From NCBI RefSeq assembly GCF_004104075.1, contig NZ_QOVK01000016.1, positions 1 through 64,000 on the forward strand: a DNA stretch of 64,000 bases, written 5' to 3'. The position numbers were made by a program, and so were the translations under genes. The notes under the pieces were generated by a model. The model did no database searches and was not told the DNA's origin. It was given only the letters and a program-made list of their open reading frames with translations. This DNA comes from Leeuwenhoekiella polynyae. GTDB lineage: Bacteria > Bacteroidota > Bacteroidia > Flavobacteriales > Flavobacteriaceae. Positions 28,801 through 36,319 of this stretch are shown here, piece by piece; the stretch's first letter is position 1, and each line of letters starts with the position of its first letter.

Positions 28801-30129
28801 AAGCGTATCCAGATTAATTATGAGCAAAATAATGGTACTTATCTTCCCGGTTATTTGCCTGGAGTAGGATTTTTAGGCACGGTAAGGCCTACTACCGCTT
28901 TTGTCTTTGGTAGTCAGGCTGAGGTGCGCGATTATGCAGCAAGACAAGGTTGGTTAACATTGTATCAAGAGTATAATGAGCAGTATAGCGAGGTAGAGAA
29001 CCGAAACTTAGACATGCAGATACAGACCAGTTTTCTAGAAGATCTTACGATTGATGTTAATATGAATCGTATTTATCAGGAGACTTATAACGAGAATTAT
29101 CGTGTTGACCCTACCACTTTACAATACAACAGTCTTACCGGAAATACCTTAGGAAATTACAGTATCTCAACATTGATGATAGGCACCGCCTTCAACTCAA
29201 GTTCTTTAGAATCTTCAGCTAATTTTAATCAGTTTAGATCTAATAGATTGGTTATTGCAGAACGACTCGCAGAAGATTTTTATGGCAACGATCAGTATGC
29301 CCGTGACGAATTTGGATACCCGGTAGGTTTTGGTCGTACGAGTCAGCGGGTGTTGCTTCCGGCATTTCTTTCTGCTTATACACCGGGGAATGCATCAAAT
29401 GTTTCTCTGGGAGCTTTTAGAAGTTTTCCGTTACCTAACTGGAATTTAAAATATACCGGTCTGATGAAATTAGACTGGTTCAAAAAGCGATTCAAACGTT
29501 TTTCAGTTAATCATGGATATCAGTCGGGATATACTATAAATCAGTTTCGTACAAATTTGAATTACGATCGTTCTCTTAATAATAATGTTGATGATGTGCA
29601 AACCAATCAAGCTGGCGATTTTATAAGCCCTACCTTGTATTCAAACATAAATCTTACCGAATTATTTTCGCCCTTAATACGGCTTGATTTTGAAATGCAG
29701 AATTCGATCAAAATTCTTGCAGAATTACGAAAAGACCGCACCTTGTCTCTAAGCTTTGATAACAATCTGCTTACGGAAATTCACGGAAATGAATATATAA
29801 TAGGATTAGGATATCGATTAAAAGATATTAGATTTGCGACACGAATAGGCGGGAGACAAACTATTTTAAAGAGTGATTTAAACTTTAGAGCAGATTTGTC
29901 TTTGAGACAGAATGAGACAATTGTGCGCTATTTAGATCTTGAGAATAGTCAGATCACAGCTGGTCAAGATATTTATGGGTTGACCTTTAAGGCAGATTAT
30001 GCATTGAGTAAAAATCTAACGGCGATTTTCTATTATGACCATTCTTTTGCGACGTATGCGATTTCAACTGCATATCCGCAAACAACAATACGCTCAGGAA
30101 TAACATTGAGATATAATTTCGGAAATTAA
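22822..30129 (+). CDS. sprA: type IX secretion outer membrane translocon SprA (Sov)
   Basis: Giant outer membrane protein (2435 residues) that forms the beta-barrel pore of the type IX secretion system and is needed for gliding. A signal peptide ends near LAQEEEQ (about 28). Family hallmarks include GNSIEFIPQGSVEMDIGG, SFDFDQRISLSLLGKVG, NEPVWDLMMKNIYGL and GEAASYIDDFEGTQ. At 487-542 an acidic insert carries four DxDxDG-type calcium-binding repeats typical of thrombospondin type 3. The start is a TTG at 22822, six bases after ruvA, chosen because it gives a basic N-terminus before the hydrophobic core; ATG 22855 is the alternative. Confidence 0.95.
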   Translation: MVTKLRWFSLQMLLLSGTLLCSMPMLAQEEEQDSTQTGVSLGRLNLKNPNSIISKYTYDPLTDRYVYTESLGQYNINYPRILTPDEFKELVKKERMRAYFQQKIAAVDGRTEEGKEDQKSLLPNFYVNSGLFESIFGGNSIEFIPQGSVEMDIGGLFTKQDNPSFSPRNRSNFSFDFDQRISLSLLGKVGTRLQVNAVYDTESTFNFQNQIKLEYTPDEDDIVQKIEVGNVSMPLNSALIQGSQSLFGVKAQLQFGKTTITGVFSEQQSQTNQVLAQGDGTIQDFEIFALEYDENRHYFLAQYFRDTYDRALANYPFKNSNIQITRIEVWVTNRTQRFENTRNIVAIQDIGESDPSKIGLPNIPGGFVNLPSGAYPRNASNDFNPFGIDGTGQSVLTSAIRDVATVDQGFGGVQVADGSDYVSLENARQLTPSEYTLDTQLGYISLNQRLNNDEVLAVAFQYTVNGEVYQVGEFGNDGVDATSGAYVDTDGDGVPDIVDVDADGDGVNENGQDADGDQIADAADPDQTNGRDINNDGILDSFITPGQGGTSQALVVKLLKSNITDVNEPVWDLMMKNIYGLGVGQLEPDGFRMNIVYNSPSPINYITAADGGPALPDDVANTPLLNVFNLDRLTQNGDPQTGGDGFFDFVEGTTVNVRNGSIIFTSVEPFGEYLFNKLRSAGGETYENDDSYNANQEKYVYRSLYNSTKTVAQDNADKNVFQLQGTFKSKQEEGIPIGGFNIPQGSVTVTAGGRVLQEGLDYSVDYQRGRVIILDQALKGSGVPIQVSTENNSLFGQQTKRFTGLNVEHQFSEDFMIGGTLLNVNERPLTQKATYSFEPINNTIFGMNANFSTEVPFLTRLVNKLPNIDTDVPSNISLRGEVAYLLPGQPKATDFGGEAASYIDDFEGTQTSLDISSPLQWFLSSAPIGLGGELTNGDLAAGYKRAKLAWYSIDPIFYTSQRPDGITDADVSTYATRRVFRDEIFPEQDIIAGTTQALFTLDLAYYPGERGPYNFSLDAQDGILENPEQNFGGIMRSFASTDFEQSNVEFIEFWVMDPFIYAENATNTGGRLTLNLGNISEDVLKDGRKQYENGLPQDGSTSNTVSTVWGKVPTNQALIYAFDTEGEQRTNQDVGYDGLSDEQEAEKFPGFAGLEDPSGDNYQYFVAATGSVLNRYKNYNGLEGNSPVNVSQTDRGSTTVPDVEDFNRDFTMNTVDSYYEYELDITPQSLNIENEFIVDQRDIEVTLQNGNSLPVTWYQFKIPISQSTGSQGGISDFRSIRFMRMFMSGWQDPTVLRFGAFDLVRGDYRRYLYTLDPDESDPTTESTRFEVTSVNIEENNNRNPIPYVLPPGVFREELINNNNNIRQNEQSLSLRVCDLETQDARAVYKNFRLDMRQYKNLEMFIHLESLLNETPVQDNEVVAIIRMGTDLTRNFYQIELPLSPTAFGTSSPDLIWPDVNQLKLPLEVLQTVKATFFNGAFNTLLDEITYFDQDGNVIADPASTPYESGRVRVGIQGNPSFGDVRVLMLGLKNGNDEGRNTVCAEAWFNELRLSGLQNQGGWAGIINMDANLADFATVSGTARQSTIGFGGIDAGPNQRNREDVKSFDMVTNLNLGQLMPKKWGVKLPFNYARGGQTITPQYDPLYTDLELDKRLAAASSEVERERINDIAIERTNRESINFIGVRKERTGDKKPMPWDIENLTLAYSHNQEDHKDFEIEEAVSQNVRAGATYAFAFKPKTVEPFNKNDSLFAGKYWKLLKDFNFNYLPASVNISSNITRQYSRQKFRDLLANENSIPIPEYLQRNYQFDRNFTVNFPVTKSLRINLDQYQNRIVRNYLNPDSSLDENAGGVYSSFFDVGTPDRHNQTMQLNYDLPVNKLPYLEFIKSTYSYSADFQWTRGSYQLQTLDGIPDLGNSIQNANTHALQTTLDMKTLYDALGLSKKTAGPSSKSDRSRAVPTLGTPTQPRPIPEENKLSAADKAKNTLIGIATGIKRIQINYEQNNGTYLPGYLPGVGFLGTVRPTTAFVFGSQAEVRDYAARQGWLTLYQEYNEQYSEVENRNLDMQIQTSFLEDLTIDVNMNRIYQETYNENYRVDPTTLQYNSLTGNTLGNYSISTLMIGTAFNSSSLESSANFNQFRSNRLVIAERLAEDFYGNDQYARDEFGYPVGFGRTSQRVLLPAFLSAYTPGNASNVSLGAFRSFPLPNWNLKYTGLMKLDWFKKRFKRFSVNHGYQSGYTINQFRTNLNYDRSLNNNVDDVQTNQAGDFISPTLYSNINLTELFSPLIRLDFEMQNSIKILAELRKDRTLSLSFDNNLLTEIHGNEYIIGLGYRLKDIRFATRIGGRQTILKSDLNFRADLSLRQNETIVRYLDLENSQITAGQDIYGLTFKADYALSKNLTAIFYYDHSFATYAISTAYPQTTIRSGITLRYNFGN
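24280..24447 (+). repeat. TSP3-type calcium-binding repeats within sprA
   Basis: Codes for residues 487-542 of SprA with DTDGDGVPD, DADGDGVNE, DADGDQIAD and DINNDGILD. The flanks, GNDGVDATSGAY and GQGGTSQALVVKLL, read like ordinary SprA, so the repeats look like an insertion in a loop. Confidence 0.75.
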
Positions 30130-30143
30130 ATTAAATACAAATT

Positions 30144-30524
30144 ATGAGTTTACCAGCAGATTTAAAATATACTAAAGACCACGAGTGGGTGCGTATAGAA
30201 GGTGATATTGCCACTGTGGGAATTACAGATTTCGCTCAAGGCGAATTAGGAGATATCGTTTATGTTGAAGTAGAAACCGAAGGTGAGACTTTAGATAAAG
30301 AAGAGGTTTTTGGTACAGTTGAAGCAGTAAAAACGGTTTCTGACTTGTTTTTGCCATTAACAGGAGAGATTGTTGAGTTTAATGCAGATTTGGAGTCTGA
30401 GCCAGAAGCGGTAAATGAAGACCCTTATGGTAAAGGATGGATGATTAAGATTAAATTTAGCGATGAGAGCGAATTAGAATCATTGCTTGACGTAGCAGCT
30501 TATCAGGAAATAATAGGTGGTTAA
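30144..30524 (+). CDS. gcvH: glycine cleavage system H protein
   Basis: Lipoyl carrier protein of the glycine cleavage complex, 126 residues. The lipoylation site is Lys63 in [12 protein letters not shown], with the upstream [17 protein letters not shown] and the downstream [14 protein letters not shown] conserved. No gcvT or gcvP is nearby; the position after sprA is conserved in gliding flavobacteria as far as I recall, with no known functional link. Confidence 0.96.
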   Translation: MSLPADLKYTKDHEWVRIEGDIATVGITDFAQGELGDIVYVEVETEGETLDKEEVFGTVEAVKTVSDLFLPLTGEIVEFNADLESEPEAVNEDPYGKGWMIKIKFSDESELESLLDVAAYQEIIGG

Positions 30525-30903
30525 GCTGCTTAAAATAGCAGTTTATTTTTACACGGCATTTATAGCATTTATTTGCTTGATGCCTATGCCGCATATAAGT
30601 GATGCACCAGAAAATAGCGATAAGATCGTTCATCTTCTGGTGTATTCTATTTTTACCGGGTTGTGGTTTTGTTATTTTTATGTTTTGAAGCTAAAAAAAG
30701 ACAATTTCTCAACATCTTTGATAAAATCTTGTAGCCTTGCTTTTGTTTATGGTATAATTATTGAAGTATTACAAGAGTCGTTAACGACCTCTAGGTCAGG
30801 CGATTTTAAAGATTTGATTGCAAATTCAGTTGGGATTTTTGTTGGAGTACTGTTTATTTTTCTAGCGAAAACTCAATTTAGAAGGCTGAAATCAAAATTT
30901 TAA
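30517..30903 (+). CDS. VanZ-like membrane protein
   Basis: A 128-residue protein with about four hydrophobic helices and the VanZ-like pattern [16 protein letters not shown] ... ISGxxxEVLQE-type (here [28 protein letters not shown]). The acidic and Arg residues in the second half are the conserved part. Function is not established for these stand-alone proteins; glycopeptide resistance should not be inferred. The GTG start overlaps the gcvH stop by eight bases, consistent with coupling. Confidence 0.75.
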   Translation: MVKLLKIAVYFYTAFIAFICLMPMPHISDAPENSDKIVHLLVYSIFTGLWFCYFYVLKLKKDNFSTSLIKSCSLAFVYGIIIEVLQESLTTSRSGDFKDLIANSVGIFVGVLFIFLAKTQFRRLKSKF

Positions 30904-30958
30904 TTTCGAGTTGATACTATTTTTAATTAAATTAGCAATCCTTAATAACTAAAGATTC

Positions 30959-31687
30959 ATGGAACCTAAGAAAAATCCCAAAGCAGATCTGAACAAAAGA
31001 AGTGTACTCTTCTTTCAGTTAGGTCTTATTTTGATACTCGGGCTGAGTTATCTGGCTATCGAGTGGAAGACGTATGAAAAAGAGGCCATTGATATCGGAC
31101 AATTACAGATGGACGATATGATTGAAGAAGATGTGCCAATTACTGAATTGAACACACCTCCACCGCCACCACCGCCACCACCGCCACCACCAGCACCGGA
31201 AGTTATTGAGGTTGTAGAAGATGATAAAGAAATTGAAGAAACCGTAATAGAATCTACAGAAACCAGTCAGGAAGATGAGATTGTAGAGGTTGAAGAAGTT
31301 TCTTTTGCAGAGGAAGAAGTTATTGAAGACGTACCGTTTGCAGTTATCGAGAACGTGCCGGTTTACCCTGGTTGCGAGAACGAAAAAGGAAACGATGCTA
31401 AAAAAGCGTGTATGTCTGAGAAAATCAGCCAGTTTGTAAACAGAAAGTTTAATACTGAGTTAGGTAGTGAACTAGGTTTATCTGGTATAAATCGTATCTA
31501 TGTGCGATTTAAAATTGATCAAAAAGGTAATATAGTAGATATAGGATCTCGTGGGCCACACCCGCGTTTAGAGCAAGAAGCAGCTCGTGTAATTAAGTTA
31601 CTGCCACAAATGACTCCTGGTATGCAGCGAGGTAAAGCAGTAGGTGTATTATATTCGCTTCCTATTGTATTCCAAGTTCAGGATTAA
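30959..31687 (+). CDS. tonB: energy transducer TonB
   Basis: A 242-residue TonB-family protein: a cytoplasmic N-terminus, one membrane helix (about 15-35), a periplasmic spacer with a run of 12 prolines (residues 67-78) and an acidic Glu/Val-rich stretch, then a C-terminal TonB domain (about 130-242) with YPGCE...KKACMSEKI and INRIYVRFKIDQKGN. The two cysteines recur in the next two genes. It couples ExbB/ExbD energy to outer membrane receptors; exbB/exbD are not in the window. A terminator follows. Confidence 0.88.
   Translation: MEPKKNPKADLNKRSVLFFQLGLILILGLSYLAIEWKTYEKEAIDIGQLQMDDMIEEDVPITELNTPPPPPPPPPPPPAPEVIEVVEDDKEIEETVIESTETSQEDEIVEVEEVSFAEEEVIEDVPFAVIENVPVYPGCENEKGNDAKKACMSEKISQFVNRKFNTELGSELGLSGINRIYVRFKIDQKGNIVDIGSRGPHPRLEQEAARVIKLLPQMTPGMQRGKAVGVLYSLPIVFQVQD
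31157..31192 (+). repeat. short proline-coding repeat in tonB
   Basis: Twelve consecutive Pro codons, largely repeated copies of the 9-base unit CCGCCACCA. Copy-number change would keep frame and only alter spacer length. Confidence 0.7.
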
Positions 31688-31708
31688 TTCTGAATCTTTA
31701 TAGAATTC

Positions 31709-31741
31709 AAAATCCCGACCGCTAAAGCGAGTCGGGATTTT
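31709..31741 (+). terminator. intrinsic terminator after first tonB
   Basis: An 11-bp outer stem (31709-31719 with 31731-31741) plus an inner CGC/GCG hairpin, followed by a run of Ts to 31746. Confidence 0.8.
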
Positions 31742-31798
31742 TTTTTGGCAAGCTTATTGTTAAAGTTTTAATGAATAGTAACCATTAAAACATGATTC

Positions 31799-32572
31799 AT
31801 GAATGATTCACAAAAAAGCGAAGTAAACGCTCGGCAAAGCGTTACTCGCAAAACAAGCAAGCACGATGTAAATCTACAAAAAAACAACGTCGTCTTTTTT
31901 CAATTAGGTCTTATCGTCGCACTCATTCTCGCTATTATGGTGATTGAGATTAAATCACCGGTGACAGCTTTTATTCCGCCTCCGCAAGAAGATGTTGCTA
32001 CAATATCTATGAATGATATGTGGAATGAACCTGTGAGGAGAGAAGAGAAAAAGAAACCTGTAGAACCTAAACAAGAGGTTTCTAAAGTTTTACCTCCTAA
32101 AATTGCAGAGCCAGATGTGCCTGAGATTGATCTTCCTGTGGACGACTTTACTCCAGAGACTGATATTCCAGATTTAGAAAGTCTAGTTGATATCCCTGAG
32201 CCGGAAATTGAAACATTTTCGGTTTTAGGAGTTGAAGTTGTACCTGTTTTTCCGGGTTGTGAGGGTTTGCAAACCAATGCAGAACGTAAGGCTTGTCTTC
32301 AAGAGAAGATGGGTGAATTTATTAGTAAAAACTTTAATACTTCATTGGGTGAGGAATATGGGTTAACCGGAATGAATAAAGTTGATGTTCAGTTTACAAT
32401 TGATGAGCATGGCAAGGTGACTGAGCTTAAAACCCGTGCACCACACCCTGCTCTTGAGCAAGAAGCTGAGCGAATTATGCAAAAATTACCACAAATGACT
32501 CCGGGAAAACAGCGAGATAAAAATGTAAGGGTGATCTATTATCAACCCATTAGATTTAAAGTGCAGAACTAA
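31799..32572 (+). CDS. tonB: energy transducer TonB, second copy
   Basis: A paralogue of the preceding TonB, 257 residues. A longer cytoplasmic N-terminus (about 35 residues) precedes a membrane helix (about 35-55), a Pro/Glu-rich spacer without a poly-Pro tract, and a C-terminal TonB domain that shares FPGCEGL...RKACLQEKMGEFISKNFNT and PHPxLEQEAERIM...LPQMTPGKQR with its neighbour. It is separated from the first copy by a terminator and a 111-bp gap, so it may be regulated separately. Confidence 0.87.
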   Translation: MNDSQKSEVNARQSVTRKTSKHDVNLQKNNVVFFQLGLIVALILAIMVIEIKSPVTAFIPPPQEDVATISMNDMWNEPVRREEKKKPVEPKQEVSKVLPPKIAEPDVPEIDLPVDDFTPETDIPDLESLVDIPEPEIETFSVLGVEVVPVFPGCEGLQTNAERKACLQEKMGEFISKNFNTSLGEEYGLTGMNKVDVQFTIDEHGKVTELKTRAPHPALEQEAERIMQKLPQMTPGKQRDKNVRVIYYQPIRFKVQN

Positions 32573-32638
32573 TGTAGAAAACTACTTTTAAAAGCTTGCC
32601 TAATAGGATTTAGGTTAATTTTTAAAACTTAATTAGTA

Positions 32639-32668
32639 TAAAGGCCTGTGTGTAATGCACGGGCTTTT
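32639..32668 (+). terminator. probable intrinsic terminator after second tonB
   Basis: AAAGGCCTGTG and CACGGGCTTT pair with one bulge and one wobble around a short loop, followed by T-rich sequence. Confidence 0.6.
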
Positions 32669-32742
32669 ATTTTGGGATTGCTTGTTCAGCTTAAGGATGT
32701 TTAAAAAGTGGTATATTTCCGCAACCTAAATCTTTTCAATTT

Positions 32743-34860
32743 ATGAAATTAAAGACTTTGGCAGTTTTTGCTGTTAGTTTGTTTCTTTCAACTCTTGGTT
32801 ATTCTCAAATTATAAATGGGAATTTTGAAAAATATCCTGTTTTTAAAGAATGTGAAGGCATTGATGCTTCGGCTGCTAAAAGCTGTTTTAATCAAACTTT
32901 GATCAGTAAAATAAAAGCAGATTTTAAAGTTCCGCAATATGTTATTGACGAAAAGTATTCAGGAGATATTGTAGTTCTTTTTGAGGTTACAAAAGAAGGA
33001 GATTTTGAAGTACTCAATGTAACAGCGGTCTATGAGGATTTACGTGAGGAAATAAAGAAAATCTTTAATAGCTTGCCTCAGGTTAAGCCTGCCACATATA
33101 ATGGAAGAGCAACATATATGCAGTTTAGCATGCCGATTCCTATTAGCGCTTTGCTTGATAAGGAAAATTCAGATTTGAAATATGGTTCAACTGAAAATTT
33201 AAGTGAAGCAAAACCGATAGATCAGTTAGCTTCAGAATACGACTCAATAAAAACATTTCCGTTTGAAAATAGAGAGTATGATTCTCAATTGTTTATTCCG
33301 TTTTCACATCAGACTTACAGTAGGTTTGATAAAGAGATGAATGCGGTGGGTACAAATTCTCATACTTCTACTAAACCTTTTATTTATAGCGATGTCAATC
33401 GCTATTATAATTTTAAGGAAAAAAGAGAGAATCTTTATAAAGAGAAGCGTTCGTGGTTTGGTCGCAAATTATGGAATGAGCATATGGTCACTTTGCAGGG
33501 TGATGATTACTGGTTTACACTAGACCCGGCTGCAGATTTGCAATTGGGTTTTGAAACCGCAGATAATGAGGACCAGAGTTTTACGTATAACAATACCCGG
33601 GCAGTTATATTTCAGGGAGGCTTGGGGAAGAAATTAAATTTTTACACGGTTTTCTACGAAAGCCAAGGTAGTTTTGCGGGTTATTTTAATCGATATGCGC
33701 GATCTATCGCACCAGATGGGGGTAACCCGGCGATTGTTCCGGGGCGTGGGATAGCAGCAGAAGCTGCTGATGGTAATTTTGATTATCCTGTAGCAGAAGC
33801 ATATTTATCCTATTCTCCCAGCCAGTATTTCAATTTTCAATTTGGGCATGGTAAGAATTTTATCGGCGACGGCTATCGCTCTTTGTTGCTGAGTGATAAT
33901 GCGAGTCCATACCCATTTTTTAAAATGAGTACGACTTTTTGGAAATTTAAATACACCAATACTTGGATGTCATTGCGTGATGTGCGCTCAGATGTGGTTG
34001 AGGATGGATCGTTTAGAACCAAATTTATGGCCAATCACTATTTGAGTTTCAACGCTACAAAACGCTTGAATATAGGGCTGTTTGAAAATGTGATCTGGAC
34101 TAATGATAATGACAGGGGGGTTGATCTTAATTATCTGAATCCCATAATTTTTTACCGTGCTATTGAGTTTTCTACGGGTTCCAGAGGAGGTAATGCTTTA
34201 ATAGGCTTGAGTGCTAAGTATAAATTTAGTGATCACTTTAATGCCTATGCGCAAGTTATTATAGATGAATTTTCTACAGGAGCAGTTTTTAGTTCTACTA
34301 AAAGTTATCAGAATAAGCAGGGTGTTCAGGTAGGATTTAAATATTATGATGCTTTTAATATTGAAAATTTACAACTTCAGTTTGAGTTTAATCAAGTGAG
34401 ACCGTATGTGTATAGTAATAACGAGATTGTGCTCAACTACGGTCATAACAATCAATCTATGGCGCATTTATGGGGCGCAAATTTTAGAGAGTTTATCGCG
34501 ATTGCCCGCTATCAAAACGACCGATGGTATGGTGCTGCAAAAGCAGTATATGGTAAACGCGGATTTGAAGTAGGAGATATAGATAATATCTATTATGGGG
34601 GTAGTATTTACGGTAATGATGAGAATATTCCGAGTGAATTTGGGATAGAAATTGGTCAGGGAAATGCAGCTAATACATTTATAGGGAATGTTGAATTGGG
34701 GTATATTGTAAATCCTTCTACTAATTTTAAGATATATACCAATGTCTTATACCGAAATAATGCTATCGCAGAATTTGATGCGGTTAATCTTGAAGAAAGT
34801 ACGGTTTGGGTAAATTTTGGAATTCGCACCGATATTTTTAATTGGTATTTTGACTATTAA
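32743..34860 (+). CDS. remB: gliding motility protein RemB-like outer membrane protein with N-terminal TonB-C-like domain
   Basis: A 705-residue secreted protein. A signal peptide (1-20) precedes a TonB-C-like module (about 28-133) carrying the same paired-cysteine pattern as the two TonB genes upstream (VFKECEG...AKSCFNQTLISKIKADF). The rest (about 165-705) resembles RemB and Wzi-type capsule-assembly barrels, with alternating aromatic strands such as FNFQFGHGKNFIGDGYRSLLL and a final aromatic residue. The gene order sprA-gcvH-vanZ-tonB-remB matches what I recall for Flavobacterium johnsoniae, supporting the name. RemB has a partial role in gliding there; the mechanism is unknown. Confidence 0.78.
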   Translation: MKLKTLAVFAVSLFLSTLGYSQIINGNFEKYPVFKECEGIDASAAKSCFNQTLISKIKADFKVPQYVIDEKYSGDIVVLFEVTKEGDFEVLNVTAVYEDLREEIKKIFNSLPQVKPATYNGRATYMQFSMPIPISALLDKENSDLKYGSTENLSEAKPIDQLASEYDSIKTFPFENREYDSQLFIPFSHQTYSRFDKEMNAVGTNSHTSTKPFIYSDVNRYYNFKEKRENLYKEKRSWFGRKLWNEHMVTLQGDDYWFTLDPAADLQLGFETADNEDQSFTYNNTRAVIFQGGLGKKLNFYTVFYESQGSFAGYFNRYARSIAPDGGNPAIVPGRGIAAEAADGNFDYPVAEAYLSYSPSQYFNFQFGHGKNFIGDGYRSLLLSDNASPYPFFKMSTTFWKFKYTNTWMSLRDVRSDVVEDGSFRTKFMANHYLSFNATKRLNIGLFENVIWTNDNDRGVDLNYLNPIIFYRAIEFSTGSRGGNALIGLSAKYKFSDHFNAYAQVIIDEFSTGAVFSSTKSYQNKQGVQVGFKYYDAFNIENLQLQFEFNQVRPYVYSNNEIVLNYGHNNQSMAHLWGANFREFIAIARYQNDRWYGAAKAVYGKRGFEVGDIDNIYYGGSIYGNDENIPSEFGIEIGQGNAANTFIGNVELGYIVNPSTNFKIYTNVLYRNNAIAEFDAVNLEESTVWVNFGIRTDIFNWYFDY

Positions 34861-34879
34861 TTTTTTAATCTGAAGCTTT

Positions 34880-35272
34880 ATGAGATTTTTTTTATCGCTA
34901 TTAATTTTATGTTTTATGACTGGTTCTTGTGCTAACAAATCTTCAAACCCAAAAGAGTTTGACTCCAACTTTGCTCACGTAGTTTATTTTTGGCTTAAAA
35001 ATCCAGATAGTCAGGAGGATTGCAAAGCTTTTGAAGCTTCATTAAAAAAGTTTTTATCTACAAGTGAATATGCGAAGACCAAGTTTATAGGCAAGCCGGC
35101 AAATACTCCACGAGAAGTTGTAGATAATAGTTGGACTTATTCGATTATATTAACTTTTCCTTCAAAAGAAATACAGGATAAATATCAACAAGAGCCCGTG
35201 CATCTTAAATTTATTGAAGAATCTGAGCATTTATGGGAGAAAGTTCAGGTTTATGACTCGGTAGGTCTTTAG
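34880..35272 (+). CDS. Dabb-domain (stress-responsive A/B barrel) lipoprotein
   Basis: A 130-residue protein with a lipoprotein signal ending TGSC (Cys17) and one dimeric alpha/beta barrel domain (about 30-127). Family features include the starting FAHVVYFWLK strand, the central WTYSIILTFPSKEIQDKYQ and the closing H.KFIEE...W segment. Such domains are found in stress-induced proteins and some enzymes, but the reaction here is unknown. It is unusual to see one as a lipoprotein. The gene lies 19 bp after remB and is followed by a small hairpin. Confidence 0.72.
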   Translation: MRFFLSLLILCFMTGSCANKSSNPKEFDSNFAHVVYFWLKNPDSQEDCKAFEASLKKFLSTSEYAKTKFIGKPANTPREVVDNSWTYSIILTFPSKEIQDKYQQEPVHLKFIEESEHLWEKVQVYDSVGL

Positions 35273-35290
35273 ATTAGAGGCTTGTATCTC

Positions 35291-35306
35291 CTGCTTTATA
35301 AAGCAG
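35291..35306 (+). terminator. possible terminator hairpin
   Basis: CTGCTTTATAAAGCAG is a perfect palindrome followed by a T-rich stretch; the stem is short and AT-rich, so termination may be weak. Confidence 0.4.
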
Positions 35307-35362
35307 TTTCTTGTCGATTTTGAGATTAAGAGTTCTTCTGTCTGGAATAACTTTTAATTAGG

Positions 35363-35393
35363 TTGTTTAGAAGTGTTTCGTGCAGTATCTTTG
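35363..35393 (+). promoter_or_regulatory. Bacteroidota promoter of cyoE (TTG-N20-TATCTTTG)
   Basis: A -33 TTG at 35363-35365 and a -7 TATCTTTG at 35386-35393 are separated by 20 bases, a near-consensus match. Transcription would start close to 35398, which excludes any coding start at 35363. Confidence 0.65.
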
Positions 35394-35425
35394 CACGACT
35401 TTTTAAAGCCCTTGAAAACACGCTT

Positions 35426-36319
35426 TTGAGCTCCACAGAAACCCATAAACCACACACATCAATCTGGATTGATTTTAAAGAAATCACTAAGATGCGTCTT
35501 GCTATTAGTGTTGTTTTTTCTAGCATGGCGGGTTATCTACTGGGTGCTTATACTTTAGACTGGTTGACTATTTTATTGCTTGCAGTGGGCGGTTATTTAA
35601 TGGTGGGGGCTTCTAACGCTTTTAATCAAATAATAGAGAAGGATCTTGATGTTTTGATGGATCGTACCAAGAATCGTCCGGTTCCTTCCGGAAGGATGTC
35701 TGTAAAAACTGCATTGATTATTGCGACTGTTTTTACAGTTTTAGGTCTCATCACACTTTATATAATTAACCCCATCACCGCAGTTTTTGGAGCGGTTTCT
35801 ATATTTCTTTATGTCTGCGTCTATACGCCTTTAAAGACAAAGACTCCACTCTCTGTATTTGTTGGTGCATTTCCCGGGGCTATACCTTTTATGATGGGAT
35901 GGGTTGCGGCAACCGGCGATTTTGGTATAGAAGCCGGAACGCTTTTTATGCTTCAGTTTTTTTGGCAATTTCCACATTTTTGGGCGATAGGTTGGTTCTT
36001 GTATGATGATTATAAAAAAGGAGGATTTTTTATGCTTCCCACCGGGAAAAGAGATCGCGGTACAGCTGTACAAGTTGTCTTATATACCATATGGACGATT
36101 TTAATTTCCTTAATTCCAGTTTTTGGAGTTACTGGTAGATTGTACTTGACTCCGGTTTCTGCTGTTTTAGTAGGTGTTTTAGGATTGATCCTGCTATATT
36201 ATGCAATTAGACTTTTTAGATTTAAGAATAATGTTACTGCAAAACGTTTAATGTTGTCCAGTGTGAGTTATATCACATTAATACAGATTATTTATGTTGC
36301 TGATAAATTTTTACGATAA
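35426..36319 (+). CDS. cyoE: protoheme IX farnesyltransferase (heme O synthase)
   Basis: UbiA-family membrane prenyltransferase that makes heme O for the oxidase. Asp-rich motifs are NAFNQIIEKDLDVLMDRTKNRPVP and DYKKGGFFMLP, with about eight helices. The open frame extends to 35363, but a promoter occupies that position, so I place the start at the in-frame TTG 35426, giving 297 residues beginning MSSTETHKP; the conserved core starts at DFKEITKMRLAISV. The stop overlaps the next ATG by one base (TAATG). Confidence 0.9.
   Translation: MSSTETHKPHTSIWIDFKEITKMRLAISVVFSSMAGYLLGAYTLDWLTILLLAVGGYLMVGASNAFNQIIEKDLDVLMDRTKNRPVPSGRMSVKTALIIATVFTVLGLITLYIINPITAVFGAVSIFLYVCVYTPLKTKTPLSVFVGAFPGAIPFMMGWVAATGDFGIEAGTLFMLQFFWQFPHFWAIGWFLYDDYKKGGFFMLPTGKRDRGTAVQVVLYTIWTILISLIPVFGVTGRLYLTPVSAVLVGVLGLILLYYAIRLFRFKNNVTAKRLMLSSVSYITLIQIIYVADKFLR

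Noticed and set aside
30517-30903. VanZ-like gene as an antibiotic resistance determinant
   Set aside because: Stand-alone VanZ-like membrane proteins are widespread and not linked to vancomycin resistance; no other van genes are present.
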